Assembly: GCF_014205165.1 (NCBI RefSeq)
Contig: NZ_JACHMZ010000001.1
Coordinates: 3,392,501 to 3,456,500 of the forward strand
From: Micromonospora carbonacea
GTDB lineage: Bacteria; Actinomycetota; Actinomycetes; Mycobacteriales; Micromonosporaceae
Length of the DNA stretch: 64,000 bases
Reading direction: 5' to 3'
Shown: positions 45,701 to 55,100 of the stretch, piece by piece
Numbering within the stretch: position 1 is the first letter of the stretch
How the letters are laid out: the number at the start of each line of letters is the position of its first letter
Program-made: the position numbers and the translations under genes
The notes under the pieces: generated by a model
What the model saw: only the letters and a program-made list of their open reading frames with translations
Told to the model about the DNA's origin: nothing
Database searches by the model: none

Positions 45701-46119
45701 CCGGCCCGGCCGGCGGGGGCGACGCCGCGGCCGTGGTCGAAGCCGTAGGAGTTCATCCGCGCGCCGACGAAGACGCCCGCGTCGAGCCGCCGCCGGGCGG
45801 CCAGGTATCCGGCGTCCTCCAGGGCGCGGGCCCCGACCTCCAGCATGACCCGCTGCTGCGGGTCGAGCAGGACGGCGTCGGCCGCGGTGAGCCCGAACGC
45901 CTCGTGGTCGAAGGAGAACGGGTCCTGGAGGAAGGCCCCCCGGTGGTGGGTGCCCTGGTGGTCGCCGTCGCCGAGGTAGAGGTCGCGGGCCCAGCGGCTG
46001 GGCGGGACCTCGTCGACCTCGACCGAGTCGTGGGTCAGCATCCACCGCAGGTCGGTCACGTCCTCGGCGCCGGGAAGCCGTACGGCCATGCCGATCACCG
46101 CGATCCGATCGTCCGTCAT
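39754..46119 (-). CDS. PKS: KS5-(AT relic)-DH-ACP-KS6-AT
   Basis: The roughly 2121-residue protein holds KS5 (46100-44830; DTACSSS, ETHGTGT, RRIGHLHSA) and a degenerate AT-like stretch (about 44530-44240) lacking GHSxG. DH (43960-43170; His in IAQHSVYRRIMLPG, Asp in LLDSVT) and ACP (42910-42720; GFDSVGL) follow, then KS6 (42440-41210; NTLCSSS, EAHGTGT) and a cis-AT (40910-39910; GHSVGE and HAFHS, predicting malonyl-CoA). It ends after the AT without DH or ACP, so its last module is completed by the protein encoded at 34674-38639. The ATG at 46119 has AAGGAG ten bases upstream; an ATG at 46155, one base after the previous stop, is the alternative. The KS6-AT part is nearly identical to KS2-AT. 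Confidence 0.9.
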   Translation of the reverse strand: MTDDRIAVIGMAVRLPGAEDVTDLRWMLTHDSVEVDEVPPSRWARDLYLGDGDHQGTHHRGAFLQDPFSFDHEAFGLTAADAVLLDPQQRVMLEVGARALEDAGYLAARRRLDAGVFVGARMNSYGFDHGRGVAPAGRAGAPAAGPPVPAALWGRSQNFVAAWLSDRLDLAGPSLVVDTACSSSLTAVWLACQSLAAGSCEIAVVGAVDLLVDPLTFVLLSRTGALSPDGLCQTFDEKANGYVPGEGAVALVLKPMAAAVADGDVILGAITGTGVNNDGRTMGVTTPNLEAQVELLTRVYDRVDPATVQYVETHGTGTAIGDPIEVRALTEVFGRHGVARGSVALGSLKRRIGHLHSASGLAGLAKIVLCLRDGTVPGAPVPAVNPRLRLDASPFHLPPRAAPWPAASTRRAAVSGFGFGGTNAHVVAEAAGPPAVPAGVGRAAEVLLLSADSPDGLRELAAQWLEFLPTVADDLPDVLATARLGRPHRAVRCAVTGTDAAGLAAALRARLLAADAPLGETPRRRPAVTVRPAAAPAPPAWLLALTGAVPAVREIVARFEAAVGSPVTTFSGPLLRICAGVVLTVALRDTGVPEQAVDLPAGWAPIADFAHGRTTLEQALSAVLTGPAATDVEPAAGPDADAGPELCARLADATDERDVAALLAAVAAELHEAGADVDWAAFQGPGGWRKRLLPAAQARGPALDLREPLRSAEPGGPTTLDADEGPAGYAFSRVFGAGETPIAQHSVYRRIMLPGVAWFDFLRQGALLRGDAFHGVRDVLFHRPLIPTGAHRVLCRVDGQGRFTVADADGTPFVTGRYAPQPDPAPTTEPLPELLAACSRLHAGSTVYRWLRRIGYHHGRYYRNISWVAGLAGGGTLARIEGGRQRGLNPADVQLFPGLLDSVTIAAIDPDNPVFGTEHASAFIPLSADRVSVHGPLDDAAYVRTEVSFWNEEACRVTQVVLDARGVPLLTFGDISSKRVPLLAFSDQPPAPAAPRPAPAAVASAPAPVAAARPPAPPAPAVPAGQPTPAGAAQPTPTAAPPAPAATPAPPPAARAGGVASASPVARALAWFLALSGTDAEHADTEFLSAGFDSVGLVGLSDRLSREHGLALYPTVFFEYPTPRSFAQHLVDEAPDFVASLAAPPAEPAGPATADPTRDRPADPTPAAGPAVPAAPAGPTASGHAVAPEPVEVVPSAATAGPPPVVTAPPTVDDAPAAGRTDTGRDIAVVGAAIRVPTADDLDGYWSLLAEGRDTVRALPEGRWQRAEEGPVPQASFLDRVDEFDPVPFRISAREAPLIDPQARIVYETIWAALEDAGRMGRGDRENRIGLWIAYSHDHYHEERSRHGVPDGRGLGLEAMIPNRLSYLMDWHGPSVVVNTLCSSSLVALHTALQHLRAGDIDTAVIGGVHAAISPEYFRSMQDLRALSPTFRCRAFDVDADGFVPGEGAVAVVLRRRADAERDADRIRGLIKGAAVNHGGRTTRYSAPSPAGQRDVILAALRDAGVGPEGIGLVEAHGTGTSLGDPIEVEGLTRAWREFTSRTQFCAIGSVKSNIGHLEPAAGLAGVVKVLLAFERELIPPTLHVNRPNDHIRFEESPFFVADQVVPWPRVVGVPRRGAVSAFGMGGVNAHVILEEPPVVARREAIAQESFVVRVSASGEEGVRRLAADYARALSSVSDVGGLGDFGFTANVGRASHRFRVAVSGVDGVGVVEGLSAVADGSRSVGRLVNAAPVSVFMFSGQGSQYAGMARGLYGVEPVFRSALDECAGLVSSLGVPLLDLLFGGRGEELVETRFAQVGIVAVQVGLVRLLESWGVRPGLVVGHSVGELSAAWAAGVFGLGDVLGLAVVRGSLMQGQRSGGAMAAVFADAEVVGSVVGSYPGLEVAASNGPRSVTVSGPAEVVEAFCVNSGLRCQRLVVSHAFHSVAMAGAVEPFAEAVSRVVVSAPRVGFASSITGGWHDAESVADAGLWGVGIRRPVLFGEALGLVGAAGGGVFWDIGAHPVLAGLGKQVLPDPGLVWLSTLRRDRSDQAQLHAAVAEFYSRGLGEVDWAGVHTGKGHRTTTIPTYPFERRTYWVPSGRGESMIAATSRPASLREETRKPKIHLYPPAEGISVVKDRMQ
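39903..41643 (-). repeat. Near-identical KS-AT block, copy 1
   Basis: About 1.74 kb coding for the second half of KS6 plus the AT matches 55601-57344 almost base for base, with scattered substitutions and a 3-base insertion in the other copy. The coding strand here uses TTG, GGT, GGG and GTG codons and even TTT, TAT and GAT, unlike the CTC/GGC/GTC-rich surroundings. One line (40741-40800) counts 34/60 G+C against 53/60 for 44521-44580. Confidence 0.95.
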
Positions 46120-46156
46120 GGTCGCGTCGCTCCTTCCGTCCCGCTCGGTGGGCATG

Positions 46157-49100
46157 TCAGTGGCCCTGCTGCTGGCCGTGGACGAGCAGGGGCCGCAGCA
46201 GCGCGCCGAGGTCCGGGGCCGGCGCGGGGGCCGGTCCGTCCGCGTCGGGCGTCGGCGTGCCGGACCCGGCCGCCTCCTGCGGGGCGGCGGGCTGCGCGCC
46301 GGCGACGCCGGGCAGCCGGGCCGCGAGGTCGGCCATGGTGCGGGCCCGCATCACCAGGGACGGGTCGACGGTGATCCCGCCGAGCCGTTCGATGGCGTTG
46401 GTGAGGTCGACGATGACCAGCGAGTCCAGGCCGAGGTCCGGCAGGGGGCAGTCGCCGGGGTCCTCGCCGAGCACGTCGACGAAAGCGTCGCGCACCAGCG
46501 TGTACGTGGGGCCGGGCGCGGCGGCCGTCGCCGGCGCGGGCTCGGCGGCGGGTCGCGCGGCCGACGCCGGTCGCGGTGCCGCCGGGCCCGGTGCTGTCGG
46601 GGCCGGGGCCGCCATGGCCGGTGCTGTCGGGGCCGGCTGGGCGGATGCCGTCGGGGGCGCGGTCGGCGGCGCGCTGTCCGGCGCGGCGGCGCCAGGGAAC
46701 ACGACGCCCCCGCCCGTGCGCAGGTGCGTGGTGAATCCGGTCAGCGCCTGGTCGAGGGTGATCGAGTGCCCGGCGGCCACGGACTCGTCGGCCTCCATGC
46801 CGATGCCGACCCAGTTCGGCCAGGCGTGCGCGGTCACCGTCGTGCCGTCGTCGCCGGCGGCCTCGGCCAGCGCCAGCTGGTAGGCGTTGGCCAGGGCGTA
46901 GTCCACCAGTCCCCGGCCGGCGGGCGGCAGCGCGCCGGCGATCGAGGAGACCAGGGCGACGTAGCCCGCGCCCTGGGCGCGGGCGAGCCGCGTCACGTTG
47001 CGGGAGCCGGCGACCTTCGGCGCGGCCACCCGGGCCGCCTCCGACCAGGGCCGGCGACGCAGCGACCCGAACGGGTTGACCCCGCCGGAGCAGTGCACCA
47101 CGCCGAGCAGCCGGCCCCACCGGCTACCGAAGGACGCGGCGGCGTCGGCGAGCGCGGCGGCGTCGGCGACGTCGCACCGGAGGTAGTCGACCTCGGCGTG
47201 CGGCCGCAGCTGCGCCAGGAACGCCTCGGCGCCGGGGTCGACCGGGGACCGGCCGACGATGCCGACGCGTCGCGCGCCGCCGCGCACCAGGTGCGCGACG
47301 AGCCGCCGGCCGATCGCGCCGAGACCGCCGGTGACGAGGTGGTACCCGTCGCCGTCCAGCGGGGTCGCCGGGCCGGGCCGGGCCGCGACCTGCTCCGGGG
47401 CGTACCGGATGCCCCGCCGGTAGGCGACGGCGGTGTTGACGCCGGGGCGCAGCGCGGCGAACTCGGCGGCGATCTGCCGGGCGCGGGTCTCGGCCGGGTC
47501 GCCGGCGTCGAGGTCGAGGGCCGCGACGGCGAACCGGTGCTCGGCGGCGGCGGCGCGGACGGTGAACGCCCGCGCGGCGGCCGCCGGGTCGAGCAGGGCC
47601 CGGTCGGCCTCGTCGACCGGGGCCGACCGGTGCTCGACCCAGACCACCCTCGCCTGCGCCGGGAGGGTCGCCGTGACCTCGCGGAGCTGCTCCCAGAAGC
47701 CGCTCAGGTCCGGTTCGGCGTCGGTGGGCGCGGCCGGGTCGGCGACCACGACGAGGGCGCGGGCGGGCGCGCCCGGGGCGGCGATGTCGGCGCCCTGGGC
47801 GGACAGCGCGGCGGAGACGACGCCCTCGGTGGCCCGGTCGGCGGCGACCACCCGGACGGTGACGCCGTAGGCCGATCCACCGGTGCGGGGCGCGGTGGCC
47901 CGCCACCGCGTGCACAGCGCCTCGGGCGCGGCGGCGGTGGCTGTAGGAGCGCCGGCCGACGCGGCGGGCTGCGGCGCGGTGGACGACGGTGCGGCCGCCG
48001 CCGTCGTCGCCACGGTCGCCGGGGCGCTGCGGGTGTGCCAGTAGTGGCCCCGGGCGAACGGGTAGGTGGGCAGCGCGACGATCCGGGAGCCCGGCGCGGA
48101 CAGCGCCGCCCAGTCGATGCCGGGGTGGCCGCGCCGGGCCAGGTCGGCCAGCGCCTCGTGCCAGACGTCCGGCGGCCCGTCGGGAGTGGCCGGCGGCGCG
48201 GCGGCGGCCAGGGCGGCGTCGACGCGGGCCACCGGGAGGTGGCCGTCGGCGACGGCCCGGAGCTGCTCGGCGAGGGCCGGGCCGGTGGGGCCGGTGACCG
48301 CGCTCTGGTAGCCGAGGGGGGAGCGGCCGACGTTCGCAGTGTGGCAGAGGTCGGCGGTCCGCCGGTCGTCGTCGGAGGCGGCGAACACCTCGGCGTACGC
48401 GGCGGCGAGCCGGCGGACCGCCTCCTCGCTGGCGGCGGAGACCCGGACCAGGTGCGATCGCGGCGGCACCGGCTGGCGCGGGGCGGCGACGGGCGGCTCC
48501 TCCAGGATCACGTGGGCGTTCACCCCACCCATCCCGAACGCCGACACCGCACCCCGCCGCGGCACACCCACCACCCGAGGCCACGGCACGACCTGATCGG
48601 CCACAAAGAACGGCGACTCCTCGAACCGGATATGATCATTCGGCCGGTTGACGTGCAACGTCGGCGGAATCAGCTCCCGCTCAAACGCCAACAACACCTT
48701 CACCACACCAGCCAAACCCGCAGCCGGCTCCAAATGACCAATGTTCGACTTCACCGAACCAATCGCACAGAACTGCGTCCGCGACGTGAACTCCCGCCAC
48801 GCCCGCGTCAAACCCTCCACCTCGATCGGATCACCCAAAGACGTACCCGTCCCATGCGCCTCCACCAGACCGATCCCTTCCGGACCCACCCCCGCATCCC
48901 GCAACGCCGCCAGAATCACGTCCCGCTGCGCCGAACTGCTCGGCACCGTCAACCCGCTCGTCCGGCCACCGTGGTTCACCGCCGTTCCCCGGATCACCCC
49001 ACGGATCCGGTCCCCGTCACGCACCGCGTCGGCCAAGGGCTTGACCACCACCGTGACCACACCCTCCCCCGGCACGAACCCGTCCGCCGCCGCGTCGAAC

Positions 49101-52100
49101 GCCCGCGACGCACCCGTCGGGGACAGCGCGCGCAGGTTCCGCATCGCGGTGTAGTGCAGGGGCGACATGGCGAGGCGTACGCCGGCGACGATGGCCTGGT
49201 CGCACTCGCCGCTGCGGATGCTGCGCACCGCCGTGTGCAACGCCACCAACGACGACGAACACAACGTGTCGATCGTCATGCTCGGACCCGACAGATCCAG
49301 GAAGTAACTCACCCGGTTCGCCAGGAAGGCGTTGTGGTTGCCGAGGCCGGCGGCGGCGTCCAGCTCCGGCGGGATGTTGTAGTCCTTGTAGTGCTGGTAG
49401 CTGGCGCCGACGAAGACGCCGGTCGAGGCGGGCGTGGACAGCGGCGCGGTCCCGGCGGACTCCAGCGCCTCCCACGCGGTGCGCAGCAGCCAGCGGACCT
49501 GCGGGTCGAGCACCTCCGCCTGCTTGGCGAAGAAGTCGAAGAACCGGGCGTCGAACTCGTCGACCTGCGCGAGGAAGCCGCCCACCGGCGTGCCGTCGGG
49601 GTCGCCGTCGGCGGGCCAGCGGAACGCGGGCGCCGGGCCGACGCCGCTGCCCCCGCCCGCGAGGAGGGACCAGAACCCCTCGGGGTCCGTCGCGCCGGGC
49701 AGCGCGCAGGCGATGCCGACGATCGCCATGTCGCGGGCGTCCCCGCCGGTCGCCGCGTCCGACCCGGTGGGGGCGGCGTCGGGGGTGGGCGGCGCGTCGG
49801 GGGCGGCCGGCGCAGCGGGCTCGTCGGGCACGAGGGACGCCACCACGGCGGTGAGGGCCCGGCAGTCGCGCGCCTGGAGCACGTCGACCGGGCTCAGCGT
49901 CGCCCCGAGCCGGTCCTGCACCTCGGCGGCGACCATGGTGGCCAGCATGGAGTCGATGCCGGCGGCGGCGAGCGGGCTCGTCGCGCTGACCTGCGGGTCC
50001 CGCAGCACCGCGCGGACCAGGTCGACCACCGTCTCCTCCGTCACCCGGGGGCGGGACGGGGCCGGAACGGCACCGGCCGGCGGCTGGCCGGCGGCGGGGC
50101 CGCTGGCCGGCGGGACCCGGTCGGGCATGGGGGCGGCGGCCGGCGGGGTGACCCGGCCCGGATCGGGCGCGCCCGCCGCGACGGGCCGGTACACGACGTC
50201 GTCGAGGAGGACCAGGGCCCGGCCGGCGGCGTCCAGGAGGGTGGCGGCGGCCCGCCGGCTGCCGTCGGCGTCCTGCCCGGCGAGGCGCAGGTGGACGTGG
50301 CGGGTGCCGGCCGGGTCGCCCCAACGCACCGCCCGGCCGATCGAGACCGGCAGGTAGGTCAGCGTGGACGCGGCCGGGTCGGCCAGGGTCAGCACCGCCA
50401 TGGTCTGCAACGCCGCGTCGAGGGCGGCCACCGCCCGCACGCCCGGGTCCGCGTCGGCGAGGTCGACCTGGGTGAGTACGCCGGTGGCGCCGTACGCGAC
50501 GTGCCCGATGACGCGCAGCGGGGCCCCGAAGTCGACGTGCTTGGCGGCGAACCACGCGTACAGGCCGGCGGGGTCGAGCGTGCGGGGGTAGCCGGCGCGC
50601 AGCGCGTCCAGCGCCACCGGCTCGGGGGCGGGGTCGGCGGGTTCGGCCGGGCCGACGGTGAGGTGGCCGACGGGCCGCCCGCCGTAGGAGAAGATCGTCG
50701 TGTCGCCGGAGGCGTCGCCGGTGAGCCGGTGCCGGCCGGTGCCCCGCGCGGTGAACGCGAGCCGGCGCAGGACAGCGGCGCGGGCGAAGCCGCTGGCGAC
50801 GAGGAACGCGGCCGGCAGCGTCTCCTCGCCGAAGACCCGGTGCGCGCCCAGCAGCCGGTCCAGGACGCGGTCGTCGGGCGCGGCGGGGCTGGCCGGGCGG
50901 GACGGGCCGGCGGGGCCCGGCCGGGCGGGGCCGGCGAGGTCGCGGAAGGGGTAGGACGGCAGCGGCACCCGGCGCTGCCCGCCGCCCGCGTGGAACCGCC
51001 GCCAGTCGACGTCGCGCCCGGCGACGTACAGGTGGGCCAGGGCGGCGGTCGGCGAGCCGTCGGGGGTGCGCAGCCCGGCGGCGATCCGCTCGGCGGTCAG
51101 CGGCACGTACGCGGCGAGCCGGCCGGCGAGGTCGGGGCCGCAGGGGACCGGGTCGCCCGCCAGGACGGTCGCGCCGCGCAGCACCGTCGCCGACGGGTCC
51201 GGCCCGAGACGCAGGGCCTGGCGCAGGCCCGCGCCCAGCTCGTCGGCGGTCGCGCCGAGCACGGCGATCCGGTACGGCAGGTGGGCGCGCCCGACCGACG
51301 CGGAGAAGCACAGCGCCCCGGCGTCGACCGACCGGTCCCGCCCGATCAGCCGCTCCACGTCGGCGATCCGCCGGACGAGCAGCTGCGGGGTGTGCGCCGA
51401 GAGGACGAGCAGGTGTTCGCGGACGGGCTCGTCGGGGCGGGCGGCGACGCCGGTGGGGTCCGGGACGTACTCCTCGACGACGACGTGGGCGTTGGTGCCG
51501 CCCATGCCGAAGGCGCTGATGCCGGCCCGGCGGGGGCCGACGGAGCGCCACGGCCGGGGCTCGGTGGGGATGGCCAGCCGGCCGGCGGGCAGCGCGATGT
51601 GCGCGCCGAGCGTCTCGAACCCGGCCAGCGGCGGGATCTCGCCGTGCCGCAGGCAGAGCAGGACCTTCACCAGGCCGGCCAGGCCGCTGGCGGGCTCCAA
51701 GTGGCCGATGTTCGCCTTGACCGAGCCGACGTGCACCGGCTCGGTCCGGTCGCCGGCGAAGACCTCGGCCAGGGCGGCGATCTCGATCGGGTCGCCCAGC
51801 CGGGTCGCGGTGCCGTGGGTCTCGACCAGGGAGATGTCGGCCGGGGCGAGGCCGGCGTCGGCCAGCGCGGCCCGGATCACCGCCACCTGCGCCTCGCTGC
51901 GCGGCACCGGCAGGGCGCTGCCCCGGCCGCCGTGGTTGACCGCCGCGCCCCGGATCACCGCGTGGATCCGGTCGCCGTCGCGTTCGGCGTCGTCGAGCCG
52001 CTTGAGCATGACCGCGACCGCGCCCTCGCCGGGCACGAACCCGTCGGCCCGGTCGTCGAACGGCCGGGGGCGGGTGGGCGACAGCGCGCCGAGCTGGCTG

Positions 52101-55100
52101 AGGCTGCGGTAGTACCAGGGGGTCAGTCCGACGTGGCAGGCGGCGACGATGGCCGCCCCGCACTGCCCGGTGCGCAGGCTCACCACCGCCTGGTGCAGGG
52201 CGACCAGGGACGACGAGCAGAGGGTGTCGACGGTCTGCGAGGGGCCGGTCAGGTCCAGCGCGTAGGAGATGCGGTTGGCCAGGACGGCGTTCATCGAGCC
52301 GAGGGCGGTGTGCGGCCCGACGGCGTCGAGGCCGGTGGCGTCGCGGTGGTGGGTGTAGGTGGCGCCGACGAAGACGCCGACGTCCCGCCGCCCGGCGCAG
52401 CCGCTGTCGTCGACGACGGACCAGGCGTGCTCCAGCAGCAGCTTCTGCTGCGGGTCCATCTCCTGTGCCTCGCGCACGGCGATGCCGAAGAACCTCGGGT
52501 CGAGGCGGTCGATCGCGGTCACGAACGCGCCGGTGCGGCAGTAGGTGCCGGTCATCTCGGGGCCGCGCCGCTGGAAGTGCTCGTCGATGTTCCACCGGTG
52601 GGCCGGGATCTCGGTGAAGGCGTCCGCGCCGGAGCGGAGCATCGGCCACAGGTCGGTCAGGTCGCGGGCGCCCGGCAGGTCGCCGGACACGGCCACCACC
52701 GCGATGTCGCCGCCGCGCGCAGCGGGCCGGGCGGCCGGCTCGGGGGCGGGTGTGGACACCGACGCGGGCATGGACACCGACGCGGGTGTGGACACCGACG
52801 CGGGCATGGACACCGGCGCGGGTGTGGACACCGACGCGGGCTCCGGCTCGGGAGTGGTCGGCGTGGAGGCGGCCGGCGCGGGCGTGGGGGTGGCCGGGGC
52901 GGCGACCGGCGGCTCGGGGGCGGCGGGAGCTGACTCGGGGGCGGCGGGGGGTCCGGCCGCGTAGCGGGTGGCGAGGGCGGCGGCGAGCTCGGCGAAGTCG
53001 CCGTACTCGAGGAAGAGGGTCGCCGGGAGGGTGACCCGCCAGCGGCGGGACAGCTCCTCGGCCAGCTCGACGCTCATGATCGAGTTGATGCCGTAGTCGG
53101 TGAGCGGCGCGGTCCGGTCGAAGCCGTCGACGCCGAGCCGCTCGGCGAGGAACTCGGCGAGCCCGTCCTCGGTGCGCCCGGCGTCGACGTCACCGGCCGG
53201 GGCCGGGCCGGTCGCCGTGGCGGGCGCGGGGACCGGGGCCGCCGGCACCACCGGTGTCGGCGGCGTGGCCGACGCCGTGCCGGTCGCCGCCTCGGCCCGG
53301 GTGCCGGCCGGGGCGTCGGGGTGGGCGATGACGACCTGCCGGACGTCGTCGCGCAGCACGGTCATCAGGGCGTCGAGCGCCTCGACGGTGCCCAGCGGCC
53401 GGACGCCGCGACGGCGAAGCTGCTCGGCGACGCCGGTGCCCATGCCCACCTCGCCCCACAGTCCCCAGTCGACGCTGGTCCAGGGGGCGCCCCGCGCGTG
53501 CGCGTACGCGTCGAGGTAGGCGTTGGCGGCGGCGTACCCGCCCTGGCCGAGGTTGCCGAACGTCCCGGAGACCGAGGCGAACAGCACCGCGAAGTCCAGG
53601 TCGGTGCCGGCGACGGCGGCGGTCAGCTCGTGCAGCCCGTCGACCTTGGGGCGCAGCACCTGCGCCACGTCCTCGGCGGTGGTGCCGCGCAGCAGGCCGT
53701 CGCGGAGGGCGCCGGCGGCGTGCACCACGCCGTGCAGGTCGCCGAAGCGCTGCCGGATCTCCGCCACCACCGCCGTCAGCGCGCCGGGCGCGGCGACGTC
53801 GGCGGCGAACGAGGCGGTGCGGCAGCCGTACGACTCGATCCCGGCCAGGGCGTCGGCGTCGGCTCCGGTCCCGCCGGAGCGGCTGACCAGGGCGACGAGG
53901 CCGGCCCCGTCGCCGGCGAGGCGGCGGGCGACGGCGAGGCCCAGCCCGCCGTGCCCACCGAGGATCAGGTACCGGCCGTCGCGCCGCACGGGCGGCCGAC
54001 CGCCGTCGGACGCGCGCAGCGGGGCGCGGACCGGCACGTGCCGCCGGCCGGCGCGGTAGCCGACCTCGACCGGCCCGTCGCCGCCCAGCTCGGCCGCGAG
54101 CGCGTCGGCGGAGGCGGGGTCCAGGTCGAGGTCGACCAGGCGGGGCCGCAGCCCCGGGTACTCGATGGCGGCGGTGCGGACCAGGCCCCACAGGGCGGCG
54201 CGCGCCGGCTCGGGGGCGTCCCCGGCGGCGACCGGCTGGGCCCGTTCGGTGACGACGAGGAAGCGGCCCGTGCGCTGCCGCTGACCGAGGGTCTTCAGGG
54301 CGGCGAGGCAGGCGTAGAGGCCGCCGCCCAGCTCGGCCTGCTCCGGTCGGGCCGGGCCGGTGTTCCACAGGTGCACGACGCCCTCGACGGGCGTGGCGAG
54401 TTCCTCCCAGAGCTGCCGGAACGCGGCCTCGTCGGGCTGGGGCACGACCCGCAGGTCGGCCCCGGCCGCCGGGGTGGGCCCCTCGGGCAGCACCTCGACG
54501 ACCCGGGCGCCGTCGGCGCGCAGCGCGCGCACCGTGGCCGCGCCCGCGGCGTCGGCGCCGCCGTGGCGCAGGACGACCCAGGTGCCGGTCGCCGGGCGGC
54601 GGGGCGCGGGGGCGTCGGCGGCGGTCCATTCGATGCGGGTGAGCAGCCCGGGAGCCGTGGCGGACCGGTGCGCCGGCAGCCGGCGCATGCGTACCCCGGT
54701 CAGCTCGGCGACGACCTGGCCGGCGGGGTCCAGCAGCACGGCGTCCGCGACGGACCAGGCGTCCTGCACGGCGGTGCGGCGCACCCGGACGGTCACCCCG
54801 GTGGTGAGCGCGGACAGGTTCGCGTACAGGGTGAACCGCGCGACGCCGATGGGCAGCATCGGGCCGGGCGCGTCGCCGTCGGCGAGATCCTGAAGGGCGC
54901 AGCTGACCACCTGGAAGACGCCGTCGACGAGCAGGGGGTGGGAGTACCAGGGCACCGGCTGGGCCACCGTGGCGAGGCTCGCCTCGGCGGCGCCGGCGCC
55001 GACGGAGAGCCGGCGCACGGTGTGGAAGTCCGGCCCGTAGGTCAGGCCGGCCTCGGCCCAGCCGCGGTAGATCCGCTCGGGCGGGACCGGCACCGGGCAG

